From: Takakia lepidozioides
Taxonomy: Eukaryota; Streptophyta; Takakiopsida; Takakiales; Takakiaceae
Assembly (NCBI GenBank): GCA_030704615.1
Contig: CM060731.1
Span: forward strand, 25,668,001 to 25,732,000
Direction: 5' to 3'
DNA length: 64,000 nucleotides
Positions 53,641-64,000 of the stretch are shown here, one piece after another (the first letter of the stretch is position 1; every line of letters starts with the position of its first letter). Below the pieces are notes generated by a model. That model was not told the origin of the DNA and did no database searches. It saw nothing but the letters and a program-made list of their open reading frames with translations. The translations under genes and the position numbers were made by a program.

Positions 53641-54136
53641 CATTCCGGAAAGCTGTGTATAGCGGAACGGGCTTTCTCTAGCGCGCGAGCCCGTTCTGTA
53701 CACGCTACCGAATTCTTCGGAGAGAGGGGTCAGTGAAAGGATCGTCTTCTTCCCCCTCGGACATTCAACCATCGCTCTGTCTTTCGACCTAGAATCTGCT
53801 GCGGTTGAAGTGAGTGGCTTCTAGATTGAATGAGGTGATGATTTTGAGGAAAAAGTTGTGATGTGAAAATTTTGGCTCACAGTGAGTGAGGCATCATCTT
53901 CCTGCCAGGCCTCTGCAATCATCTTTCTCTCAATCCTGGAGTGGAACGATGCTGAAGAAACATGAAGAAGATGAGGTGGTGATTTGAATGGAGCGTTCGT
54001 TGATGTGAATATTTTGGTGGACGTGGTGGAGTGCGTTATGGAAAATTTAAGTGTGGTTCTGGCGAGTAAAGAGGCTTAGACCTAAGTTTTGTCTTACTGG
54101 AGGCGGTGCAGTGGCAAGCAAGTCACAGGAGTGACA
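53640..54136 (+). promoter_or_regulatory. Presumed promoter/5' UTR of the WAC-DDT-WHIM gene, with a hairpin
   Basis: GAACGGGCT at 53665-53673 is perfectly inverted at 53688-53696 (AGCCCGTTC), with partial outer pairing (GTGTA ... TACAC), so a stem-loop is possible. No clear TATA box. The coding ATG at 54137 is preceded by an in-frame stretch without stop back to 54089, so a slightly earlier start is possible; homologues of this family begin MPLF/MPLY, which favours 54137. Confidence 0.4.
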
Positions 54137-57100
54137 ATGCCGCTGTTCAAGCGGAAGCCATACATGCTGAGGAAACCGCCACGGGATCTGAAGCCTGACG
54201 ATGCAGTCTTTCAAGTGCGGTTCACCAAAGAAGTTTTTAGGGATTATGAGTATCCTTTTCTATTCTTTACTGGATTGCTTGGGAATGTCTTTGAGTGGGT
54301 TGTTGAGTTTGGTACTTGCTTTTGTGCTTCGTTGGATCAAGGCTGAAGCTTGCTAGCAATTCATGACTTATTCAGGAGTTGCGCAAAAGCGTACGCAAAG
54401 GTGATAGATATATGAAAGTTTCTTGGGATGAAGAGTTGAGTACGAGATTGAAGTGGAAGCCAAGCCCGTGAACAAACTTAACTATCTTTCACAGGGATTA
54501 TTTGAGTTGCATGAAGCTTTATCGGCGGAGGGTCTGGACCTGCAAGGTATCAGGGAAGACGAATCTGACATATGAGGAGGCAATTGTGTCAGAACGCAAA
54601 GCCAGTGAGAAAGTGCAACATTTCCCCAAGGAATTTATGGGGCCAGTTTTACAGTTGGTCCAATTCAGTGCGTGACAAGACCTGCCCTTTGCCTTGCACC
54701 ATCTGTGTTACTGCTTCTTCTGGTGGCAACCTATTCTCATTCAAAAGACCTGATGTTTAGAGTTTTGAAAGTGCCACGGAATTCCTTGTCACCAATCACC
54801 CTTCATTGTGCCAACCAACACATTGGTATCTCATTGCAGTTTATTTGCTAGATTCTGAAAGCAGTGCACTGTTATGAAAACCAGTGCCAGTTTCTGCCTT
54901 CGTGAAGAAACAACGAATGTGAGCATCCAGGTACATTGTGCATCATGGTGTATTTCAGCATAATCATAGATTGTGGCTGATCTGGTGCAGGTCCATTACG
55001 TGTTGACGAGCTGGTTGATAGGGTCTACAAAGATTTCAAGGACAGATTTGTGATAGGAGAGGAGGTGACAGCTTCACGGGAAGATTCACCATGTGCTTGT
55101 CGGATATTGAAAGTACTCGAGCAAGAAGAGGATGAGGACACACAGTATGAGGTTGCTTGGTTGGGTGATGATGGTAAAAAGATCAGTACTTCTGTGGAGA
55201 TAGCAGATAAATTGACACGAAAGAAACATCCATTCACTCGGGCATTGTTGAAGGCCTTTATCAGGGAATCAGCTTCCTCAGGGCCCACCAGGAACTCCCC
55301 GTGGTTTGTGCATGATAAGCTGGCTCGCAAGTACAAGATTGCAACGGACGCCCCTGAGAAGTCTGGGTCTGCAGAAAGGGAACCAAACCGGACATCTCCA
55401 AGTGAGAGGGGCAAAAGGGCAAAGGTAAACCATTGTATATATCCTTTGGGCGATTCAGCAATTCATGACATTGGAAGGATGGTAGCATGCATGCTTACTG
55501 CCTCAGAAGACTACACCACACACGATTTTATCTTACAATAGGTTTCCAGCCGAACATGCATCTTGTTTTGTTAGTCAGTTGCTAATTTCGCTTCCATCGG
55601 TGATTGTCAACATGCTACTTGACAGCAGGAGCCTTCTCTGTCTGCCTCCTCCCAATTTCCTATTTCGAGATGCGAGTGTATTGAAAGGAAGAAAGGGAAG
55701 TGAGATATGGCTCCAAAGTTTTGTCAGTCGTTGATGTCGGACGGGTGCCAGACATGGTGAAGTGATAGGAAGATCATTACATGGGAATTGTAAAGGTCAA
55801 TACATGTGATGTGAAGAGAGATGCTGAGTACCTGGGCAGTGCAGTGAACATGTGTTGATGATAGTGAAGAGATGTTGATGAGATTGGAACACTAATTTGA
55901 GAAGAACAAGTGGTCACACTCGTCAAATTTTACTATTATTACTACAAGGCTTACGAATTTAATGTGTTCTGTGATGTAGGTTGATGAGATGGAGAATGGA
56001 GGACATGACCTGAGAAAGCGCAGGAGAAGGGGGGATGAGACATCAAAGAAGGGAGACGAGAAAAGACGGCATGGCAACCAGATGAAAGGTGATTCCAGAA
56101 CTTGCAAATATATGGTCACATGGACAAGAGAAGGAAAAAGAAGAAACTTGTCACATCGCTGGTGGAAGTCATACAGATTCATAGGACCAAAACAAGCTTT
56201 CAGCTGAGGTAGTTGATATGAAAGAGAGCGTGTGGGGGAAATTGAAAATCACCAAGCGACCAAGAAGGGGCTAAGGTTTTGTTGTTTTGTGCTGGATCTG
56301 GTTGTCAGGGGGTAGACTCGGAGGCATATGGCCAGTAAGTAAACAAGTTCTTTAGTAATTGAAGTAGTGTACATTCCATTGCAAAATTGCTGGAGATTAA
56401 TTACACACGTGCTGTTCTGCTACCCAGATTCAGAAGTATAGCCCCATGAAACATCCATAATTGTCTAATCTGTGAGAATCCAGTAAACCCACATTTGTAG
56501 TGTAAGCTCAACAGCCACCATGTAGTGAGTCCTAGGGCTTTTCTGAGGTTTTGGCAGTCAAATGTAGATACATGTTTTCCACAGGAAGTTATTAATGGAA
56601 GCCGATTGGGTCAAATTGCATTACAGAACATAGCATATAAATTCTTTATAGAATGTACTCATGAGATGCTGTTTGCCGTAGCCTAGTGGCAGTAGACCCC
56701 GTGCCCAGTTTGGGCAGAACAGATACTACCTTTGTGAGGGGCCCACTCCAATAGTGGGACTAACTTCTATATAGATTAACAACCATTACCAATTGTTTGG
56801 ATTATGGATGTGGTTGTCTGTCTTGAAGTCAGCAATTCAGCATTCCCGAAATGGAAAATCAGGTGTAGTTAATTAGGTTTCCATACCCTGACAAAAATTG
56901 TGTAATGCTGGCACCCTCACTTGTTTAGTGACCTTCTGCAGACTTTCCGTCACTGACCTTTTCTTGTGAATTCTCTGCAGCCATACTTCCAATGTTGCCG
57001 CCAGTCCGATACCCTATTGATGACCTCCTAGTCAAGTCAACAGCAAATGATCCCCCACTCTCCGACCGGCCTGTGCCTTCCACAGATTTTCTTCTGCCTA

Positions 57101-60100
57101 TGGAGTGCATTGGGAACCTGTTGATGGTTTGGGATTTTTGTTGCTTGTTTGGCAAGGCCCTTCACTTGTCACCATTCACACTTGAGGAGTTTGAAAAGTC
57201 CCTTGATTATAGGGAGGGTGATGCACCAGTGCTGATTGAGGTCACTTACGCACTGCTCCGGGCAGCTTTGACTGACACCATCCTTCGTGATGAATTTTGT
57301 CATAAACGAAAGCGGCGCACTGAAGTAAGTGATTTCATGTTTGATACTATATTTGTTTGCATTTTCCAGAAAGTAATGACCCAAGTAGTCAAAGTGTCCA
57401 TTGGAACTGATAGCAAATTTTTGTATCTGTCAAGCATTCTGCACTCTTTGACTCTAAAGATCAGTATATCTCATGTACAGTCCTACACCCACATTTGTTA
57501 GTCAAATTAAGTGGGCACATCCTTGTCCGATGCTGTGCAGGTGTCCATGGGGAACTGGAAGGATGACCTATGTGACTTTCTAGAACTTCCAAGCCGAAAG
57601 AAATTGACCCCATATGCATCAACAATTCGACAAGGCTTCTATAGAGAAATTGAGGTGTTGGGGAAGTTGCAGATTCTGCACGAGTTGGTAGATTGTAGTC
57701 TTAATTCTAGTACTATTAGAAGCCAGATAGATGAAAATATAGAGGAGCATCAGCTCATTGCTGCTCGCAAGCGGGAGGTTGAGGTGGAAGAGTTGAAAAG
57801 GAGGAAGGAAGAGAGAGAGGGTTCAAAACGGCCGCGCACTGAGCATGCTGACGACCTGGCTGTAGAGACCAGTGCGCAGGGGGGTGGGAGTTTGGAGAAT
57901 GGAGAAGACGCAGGATTGGAAGGTGAATTTATGTCTCCCAGTCAGGGTTGTCTGTCAATTCTCTTTAAGGTCTTCAACTTAATGAGTGCTACAAAGGAAT
58001 GACTTCCACAAATATGGTCCTCCTACAACATAGATCTAGACCTTCATTGAAGCAGGGATATAGCTCAAACTGTCGTGGTTTGGCAGCCTTGTCCTGATTG
58101 ACTTTAGAACTGAGTGGTCGGTCACCTCTCAGTCCTGGATGACAAAGATATCCCTCTTTTCATTGTTTGTGTCTGCCCATTGCTGCCACTATAAATATAA
58201 GGGATGTATGCTGTATCTCTTGGCCAATTACCAGAGTTTATAAAATATAACTTGTGCTCAGAAGATTTATCTTGACACGATATGTGCCAATGTTTCACAA
58301 CTGAAAACGTCATGTACGAAGTTGATTTATTAACTCTGATGAGTAAGTTGTTTGCTAGATATAGAGGATGGTGAAGAAGCTGAGATGAAGGAGGAGAGAA
58401 TGAGCATGGAGGACGGGCATCCGACAGGGTGGACCGTGAAAGGGAAACGAAATTCGATTGGCACCCACTCTCCAACAAACTACAGTAATGGGGTGATAGG
58501 GTAAGAACCTTGCCACTGCCTGGAATCACACATAAAAACTCTACCGGACATCCAAATGTCATCATGTTACATTTTTGAGTTTTAATGAGTTCAGAGTTTA
58601 CTGGGCTGTCACATTGATATACAGTTTTGACTCCGAATTGGCAAAAGTTCTGTGATAAAATTTCAGTGTATGACAGTTGGTGCAAAACGTTAGGGCTTCA
58701 CTTTTACTGGAATTGCTCTCATGTGAGAGCCTTACTTTACAGGAGACATGTTTTAGAACTCTTCAACACCTTTGCAGTGAAGTTTGTGAAGACTCATTCA
58801 GACTTACCCTCAATAGATTGAGTGCTTGATTTGCCTACTGTAAGGAGGAGCTTACTGTACAGGTGACTTTGTGAAAACTGGACACAAATTTTTAGTAATG
58901 CTGATAAACCTTGCTAAGGCCATCCTCCTGTCAGCAATTACTGTGAACTGATGATTGGACATATTAGACTTGCTTACGAGGGTCAAACTTTGGACCAATG
59001 TACCAGTCTGATAAAAAAAATTCATGTTGTCGTGTCAATGGGAATGTCAATTTTTGACTATCTTAAGTGATGTTTGTGTACGTTTTGAAGGCTAGTAACA
59101 TCTATTTTTGCAGGAAAAATGAAAGGCATCATAATGCTTCTGTCAGTAAATCAAGGCAGACGGTATTAAAGGAGAAGGTGGCCTTAAAGTTGGCTGAAGG
59201 AAAGGAAAAGGAGGCCAAACGAGTTGAGGACCTAAGGAAACTGCAGGAGAAGAGGAAAGAGCAAGCTGAGGCCTTAGTAGAGCGCAAGCATCAGGAACAG
59301 AAGGTGGCTGAGAGACAGAGGAAGGTGTGACGTCTCAGTCCTCACCTTATAGGATGTGCTTTTGTAGGTTTTGATTCTTTGTAAGCAATAGATCCCGCAC
59401 CAGGGCATCAGCTGGTTGCTTGGGACAGTCCTTTGCTACCTACTCATTAATCCTCTAAGTGATCCCAGCAGCGTTTGCAATAAGTGCCAGGGATCTCCAG
59501 GTTTCTGGTAGTAACACCCGATATTCAAACCAATGTTTGTCTGGTTTATATTGTCTATCGCCTTGTGGCCTATGAAGGCCATAATCAGAGGTTGTGATAC
59601 TTTCTATATGCCTACACAAATGAAATCCATGTGGTTTTTGGACCAGATCAAAGATTGGTGGAAGTACTAGCTGATCCTCTATTTGAGAGGGTTCCTTTAA
59701 TCCTTGCTAGGGATACCAGCCTCATGAGGTTTTCTCTCACGTAATGAGTAGCTCGGGTGTTTTTAGTAGTGGTGTTATGTTTCTCAAGGGGAACCCATCA
59801 TGCTAGTTGAGTAACAGATTGATACAAGGACTTGAAGAAGGTTGAGAGTTGTTTGACTTCTCAGAAGTATGAAGTGTGCTGCAAAGGCTAGAAAGGATAG
59901 AGAGCTCATATTTTGCAAGCTTTTGTCCACTTCAAGAGCTTCTTGTCCCAGCAGAGACTTGTTCTGTGGTGTGCAGCAAGAACATCTGGAGAGAGAGATG
60001 GAGAAGCATTACATTCGGACAAACCCCCTTGGCAAGGATCGTTTTCACAACCGCTATTGGTTCTTCCTTAGAGATGGCCGGTTGTTTGTGGAGAGCGAGG

Positions 60101-60913
60101 ATTCGGTTCGATGGGGCTACTACAGTGCCAAAGAGGAGGTACTAATTGTTTATGCCAGTTGAGTTTGATCGTCCTCATCACTATCTTGAACTAGAATGTG
60201 TCTGTAGTGTTTTAAAGATAACCTCTAATTAGTAAATCAAGCGCCGACTGAAAAATTTGTATCCCACGAGGAGGGCCTTGGGTCAACAATGAATGCAGTA
60301 AAGGAAGTGGATGCTTGTTGGATGTGTCCCAAGTTCATTGAATTCCATCTCTCTGTATTACCTTTCTACAATTCTTATATAACAAGATTGTGTTTCTGTC
60401 TGGCCATGCAGTTTGACACTTTCTACGGCTCTTTGAATGTCAAAGGGATCAGGGAGAAATCTTTGCAAAAACAGATGGAGAAATTATCTGTGAAAATCAG
60501 GTTGGTTACCCATTGTTTGGTTGTCATCCAAGTACGAGTAGTTGTCTCATTAATTCTTAAGCCAGATAGGGTAAAACTTAATCGAGGATTTTGGCTGTGC
60601 ATGAACTATGGTTATTCGTAATATAGTAACCAAAGGCATTCGGGTTTTCTGGGAGGATGACTGCGAGGCCAAGCATGTGTATAATGCCAATGCATTACTC
60701 TTATGAGTACACTTCTCTCTGCCTCTTGTGGTTTTCCCTCAACAAAATCTGTACTTGTTGTGTGAGCGCAGTAATGCATTGCAGAAGAGATCGAAGGAGC
60801 TGGCACAGCGATTTGCCATGGAAGAGTCTGCAGTCAGACGTTCTGTTCGAGTTCGCACAGCTCCCCGACCTACTGGTTTCCTGGCTTATACTAATCGGCT
60901 GAGAACTGGCTGA
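54137..60913 (+). CDS. WAC-DDT-WHIM domain protein, probable ISWI chromatin-remodelling subunit (11 coding exons)
   Basis: Exons: 54137-54249, 54495-54667, 54991-55424, 55980-56088, 56981-57324, 57541-57922, 58359-58500, 59114-59324, 59977-60138, 60412-60500, 60772-60913. All junctions are GT-AG, all phases agree, and the sum is 2301 nt: 766 residues, no frameshift. Domains: WAC at about 1-95 (MPLFKRKPYMLRKPPRDLKP ... RVWTCKVSGKTNLTYEEA); a basic stretch (DLRKRRRRGD) near 245-275; DDT at about 313-375 (GNLLMVWDFCCLFGKALHLS); WHIM1 at about 412-460; a charged coiled coil at 566-636; a WHIM2-type motif (RTNPLGKDRFHNRYWFF, WGYYSAKEE) at about 640-690; and a C-terminal RRSVRVRTAPRP motif. In plants such proteins partner ISWI ATPases in nucleosome spacing, in the nucleus. 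Confidence 0.92.
56670..56795 (+). repeat. SINE-like insert in intron 4 of the WAC-DDT-WHIM gene
   Basis: 'GCCGTAGCCTAGTGGCAGTA' is a good A box and is followed by 'gcccagtttgggcag' and 'gcccactccaatagtgggactaacttctatatag'. A proper B box is not visible, so it is a diverged pol III-derived element at best. The intron (56089-56980, 892 bp) is the longest of the gene. Confidence 0.35.
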
Positions 60914-63540
60914 GCCAGTCTCGAGTTTCATTATCAAGAGAGAGGGAGAGAGAGTGAGTGAGAAGGGAGATAGATAGAGAGACTCTCGGCATCCTGGCAC
61001 ACTTCCAAGTGCTGCGGTCCTTTGTATCAGGAGTACCACTTTAAATGAGGTGGGCAACCCAGCCAAAAAACCAACATTCAAATTTTGTACAATATAAATT
61101 TCACAAGTTATGTTGCACGTAGATGGCTTGGTAGGCTGCAGTCAAGCAGCGCTGCATGGATATGCATCCGCTCACTATGGTGAACAGTGACTACGGTTGG
61201 CCATTAACCACGGTTAGTTTAGCCAGTGCTGATTGGACTTTCCAAGTGATTCTAGGGTAGCTTGGGGTGCCTTGTTTGGCTTGCCAGTTGCTCTTCTACA
61301 GGGTAGGCTTGATATCATCCAACCTATCAAAGTCCACAGTAGTCACCTTGTAACGCTTGTTTATTCTTTGGGGACGATTGAAACACAGGTTTTGCGAACA
61401 AGACCGCAAGATTACGGTATCCACTTCTGTCTGTCAAATCATGTTTGTTGGACCAAATTCTCTCCTACTTTACATATTTGTGTGCATGTTTTTTAAACTA
61501 GTCCTCTTCCCCTTTTCTTGCTACCGGCCTAGCACGAGTTGAGTACCTCTCTCATTTTCTTTGCAGATGCCTAACTGAGGCCCCAAAGCAGAGAGGGCAA
61601 CAATTCCTCTTTTCTCACTAAGAATACCTGGCCACATGCACCACATCATTGCTAAGATGGAGGGATGATGGTTTGTCTATTAAGAGTTCCAAAACCTCCC
61701 CAAAACGGCGCTTCAGCTCACTACCAAACCTCTGCCAAAACCTGATCGTCTAGTAGCTGAGCCAATATCTGACTCCAAAGCCTCAGCCTGCTTCCAACTT
61801 CGAGCTTGTTTCTAACCTTACTCCCAAACCTGAATCTTCTCCTGAACCTAAGTGCCAGTTCCATGGGCACTCCCATTCACTCAGGGAATCACCCAACTTC
61901 AAAGCCCTCTGGTTGATGAAACCCTGTGGAGCTTTATTTATAATTAACTGACATGAGGCGACTGTACAAAGGATGAAAACTTCCCACAACAAGGGAAGAT
62001 TTGTAAAACTAAGTTAATGAGAAGAAAAAGCTAATCAAGCTGAACGATCAGCCCATCCAACTGCCTGAATCAAATCAGACAACAAGTACGAAAGAAAGTC
62101 GTCGAACTGCTGATGAAGACATCCAAGGATCTCAAGTGGGAAGAACGCATTAGTAGGGGGACGGTTTGTGCAACAATCAAAGCGGCGGTGCCTTAGGAAG
62201 AGGCCAATCGAGAATGTAGATCAGATCGAGTATGGTCGGCAATGACGACGTCCGCAACTGTACACAAGCCATCTCGAGAGAAAATGGTGTTTTTTTTATG
62301 AAATTTGGAAAATAGCACGAGTGCTGTCCATTCTGTTCATCCACTGAAATTAGGATAGAATCATCCACCTCTGTATTTTAATCCATTTAGATCATCAATA
62401 TCTGGCGAATTCATCCAAAATTTATTTTTTATTTGGAGAAGTTTGAAGTTTGAACAGGGAATTTTTGACAGAATATTTCAATTTATTTTTTGAGGTCGAA
62501 ATCTGGCAAAAATTCGCCAATAAAACAAAACGCTGGCGCCGATCGTGGATTGAGGCGTACGAGATGGAAAAACATGAGTTTATTCTTGCAGCATATGAAA
62601 TCTAGCCTCCCGAGCAACAGAAGCGCCGACATCCCATACAATATCATGAGTCACAATACAATCTCCGCATGGACAATGAAGGAGGTGCACGGCAAGTAGG
62701 TCGATAACAGTGTATGTGGGTATATTGTTTTAGACATATCTTTCGGATCCGGGTAAATAGAAAAGTTATTTATCTAACCCTCCAAATAAATATATATTAT
62801 TTAAAACAATTACCTTATTATTATTATTATTATTACATTTACCTTCCGGGGCAGGCTATATTGTGGTTATGAATTTCGAAGGATATAAATGAATAAAAAA
62901 ATCATTATGTATAATTAAATACTGAGGTATGGTTAAATAGATATACCCTTATTGTTTACCCGACGGGTATGTTTAGGATATATGATCGGGTATATTCAGG
63001 GTAGACTCATGACAATGCTTTCAATATTGATCCAAAAAAATCCACGGACAACTTTTGCGAGCTCCATAACTTGGCTTAGATAAATCAATGGACATTCTGA
63101 TATTCAATTTCCTCATTGTTGTCATCTACACAACTATCTGCCAAATTCTGAAGTGCTTCCTCAACCTCGTCTTTCAACTCATTCATGTACACTGAATTCA
63201 TTCATTGTGCTAGCTGAAGTTATACAACCTTGTTGTGGATCATTGGGCCAATTCTTGATCAAAATCACTGATTGATACAGATTCGGAGATCCAAGTTGAC
63301 AACACGGCCAAAGTCCTGTGAGTGCTCTGCGATTGAAAACACTCTCAGTCGAATGCACACAGATAACTGAAGACCTAACACTAAACGTGGTCCTGGATAT
63401 CCTTTAACTGTGCATCCAGCTCTATGCCAAGCTACATCAACCAAAACTCCACAAACATTGCTTCAAACAAATAGGAGCCATTATCAAATAGTTTTTTGTA
63501 TCACACTCCTGTGTACCATAGTATTATTACATGGCTATCA
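60914..63540. other. 3' flank and intergenic region without a supported gene
   Basis: It contains the presumed 3' UTR with GA-rich repeats (about 60945-60985), short ORFs of no recognisable family, an (ATT)n microsatellite at about 62817-62835, and AT-rich sequence at 62.4-63.0 kb with repeated 'gggtat/atacccg' words. I see no gene here. Confidence 0.4.
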
Positions 63541-63679
63541 AACATAACTAAACAACAAACACAACAAACCGTAAGTTACGCTTGCTTTGGCAATGCGTCC
63601 ATTTTTTTATTTTTTTATTTTTTGGCTGCATATCTGGTTTCAAATGACGTCCACATACAGATATGGAATTCCTTGCAAA

Positions 63680-63969
63680 ACAGATTTTGAAGGGAAATAC
63701 CTCATCATCTCTCAACTCCTTTATGACCATCTCCTTGAACCACTTCTCTGGAGAGAGTCCTGTAATGTCCCAGGCGTCTTGTGGCCAAATAGCATCTGCT
63801 TCATCACTGACAAAAGACAATGAAGCCAAGAGCAATCAGTGTTCTCTAATGCTCTCGCACCCTTGTCCTGAAAAACATCAGATCCTTGACTAGTGGATGG
63901 AGAGTACTTCACTCGCTTCAGAACCCTCTCTACAAGTTGGTCGACAACTGAATCTAGCTGTGCATCCAA
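63680..63969 (-). CDS. Exons of an unrecognised gene at the right edge (partial)
   Basis: Minus-strand frames QLDSVVDQLVERVLKRVKYS (63721-63969) and SFVSDEADAIWPQDAWDITG, LSPEKWFKEMVIKELRDDEV (63548-63835) look like real protein and overlap where a splice junction would lie. The second runs into a possible donor (gatgag|gtattt) near 63698. The gene extends beyond the window to the right. I do not recognise the family. Confidence 0.4.
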
Positions 63970-64000
63970 ACAACAAATCTTGAGGAGTAATGTTCAGATA

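Overview
This is a eukaryotic nuclear window, almost certainly from a streptophyte (charophyte alga or early-diverging land plant; a Chara-like charophyte is my best guess but is not provable here). The reasons are one clean spliced gene with GT-AG introns whose product has the plant WAC-DDT-WHIM architecture, plant-type Ty3/gypsy elements, a PIF/Harbinger element, a MULE, LINE remnants and tRNA-like short repeats. Most of the window is mobile DNA. Only one gene is fully intact.

Layout. 0-1.9 kb: a dispersed repeat copy and a minus-strand fragment that I read as the displaced 3' part of the gene at 14.9-19.6 kb. 1.94-14.93 kb: a 13-kb Ty3/gypsy-like retrotransposon on the plus strand with both LTRs, a 5-bp target duplication (GTCCC), PBS, PPT, a broken gag-PR-RT region, an intact RNase H-integrase ORF ending in a 30-bp in-frame tandem repeat, and about 3.9 kb of accessory ORFs including a long coiled coil. 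14.9-19.6 kb: the minus-strand host gene it interrupts. That gene has a ParB-like DGNHR motif near its N terminus and a methyltransferase-like segment near its C terminus, plus an array of 22-bp palindromes in what looks like an intron. 20.4-23.6 kb: a MULE-type transposase relic. 24.3-24.5 kb: a hairpin cluster with ACGTGGC cores. 25-25.6 kb: tRNA-like SINE heads. 26.1-30.4 kb: a decayed minus-strand zinc-finger/transposase-like gene. 30.7-31.9 kb and 43.7-45 kb: repeated pseudo-exons carrying a QWWDN motif, mixed with a dispersed repeat.

32.3-42.3 kb holds a second Ty3/gypsy element on the minus strand, flanked by LINE fragments. Its most striking content lies between protease and reverse transcriptase: a C5-cytosine DNA methyltransferase region (36.6-37.7 kb) with recognisable motifs I, IV, VI, VIII and IX/X, split by frameshifts. 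The ends of the element are a mosaic of direct and inverted repeats.

48.4-50.8 kb: a two-gene PIF/Harbinger element with 17-bp TIRs. 51-53 kb: a LINE ORF1-like zinc knuckle and a stray FCP1/NIF-phosphatase-like exon. 54.1-60.9 kb: the intact WAC/DDT/WHIM gene, 11 coding exons giving 766 residues with every intron phase consistent, a likely ISWI chromatin-remodelling accessory subunit. 61-64 kb: mostly unassigned sequence, with exons of an unrecognised minus-strand gene running off the right edge.

A recurring theme is chromatin and DNA methylation: a remodeller subunit, a retrotransposon-borne cytosine methyltransferase, and a host gene with methyltransferase-like features. The link is thematic only. 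Differences between the two LTRs of the first element are mostly single-base indels. Many frameshifts in the repeats may therefore be assembly errors rather than true decay.
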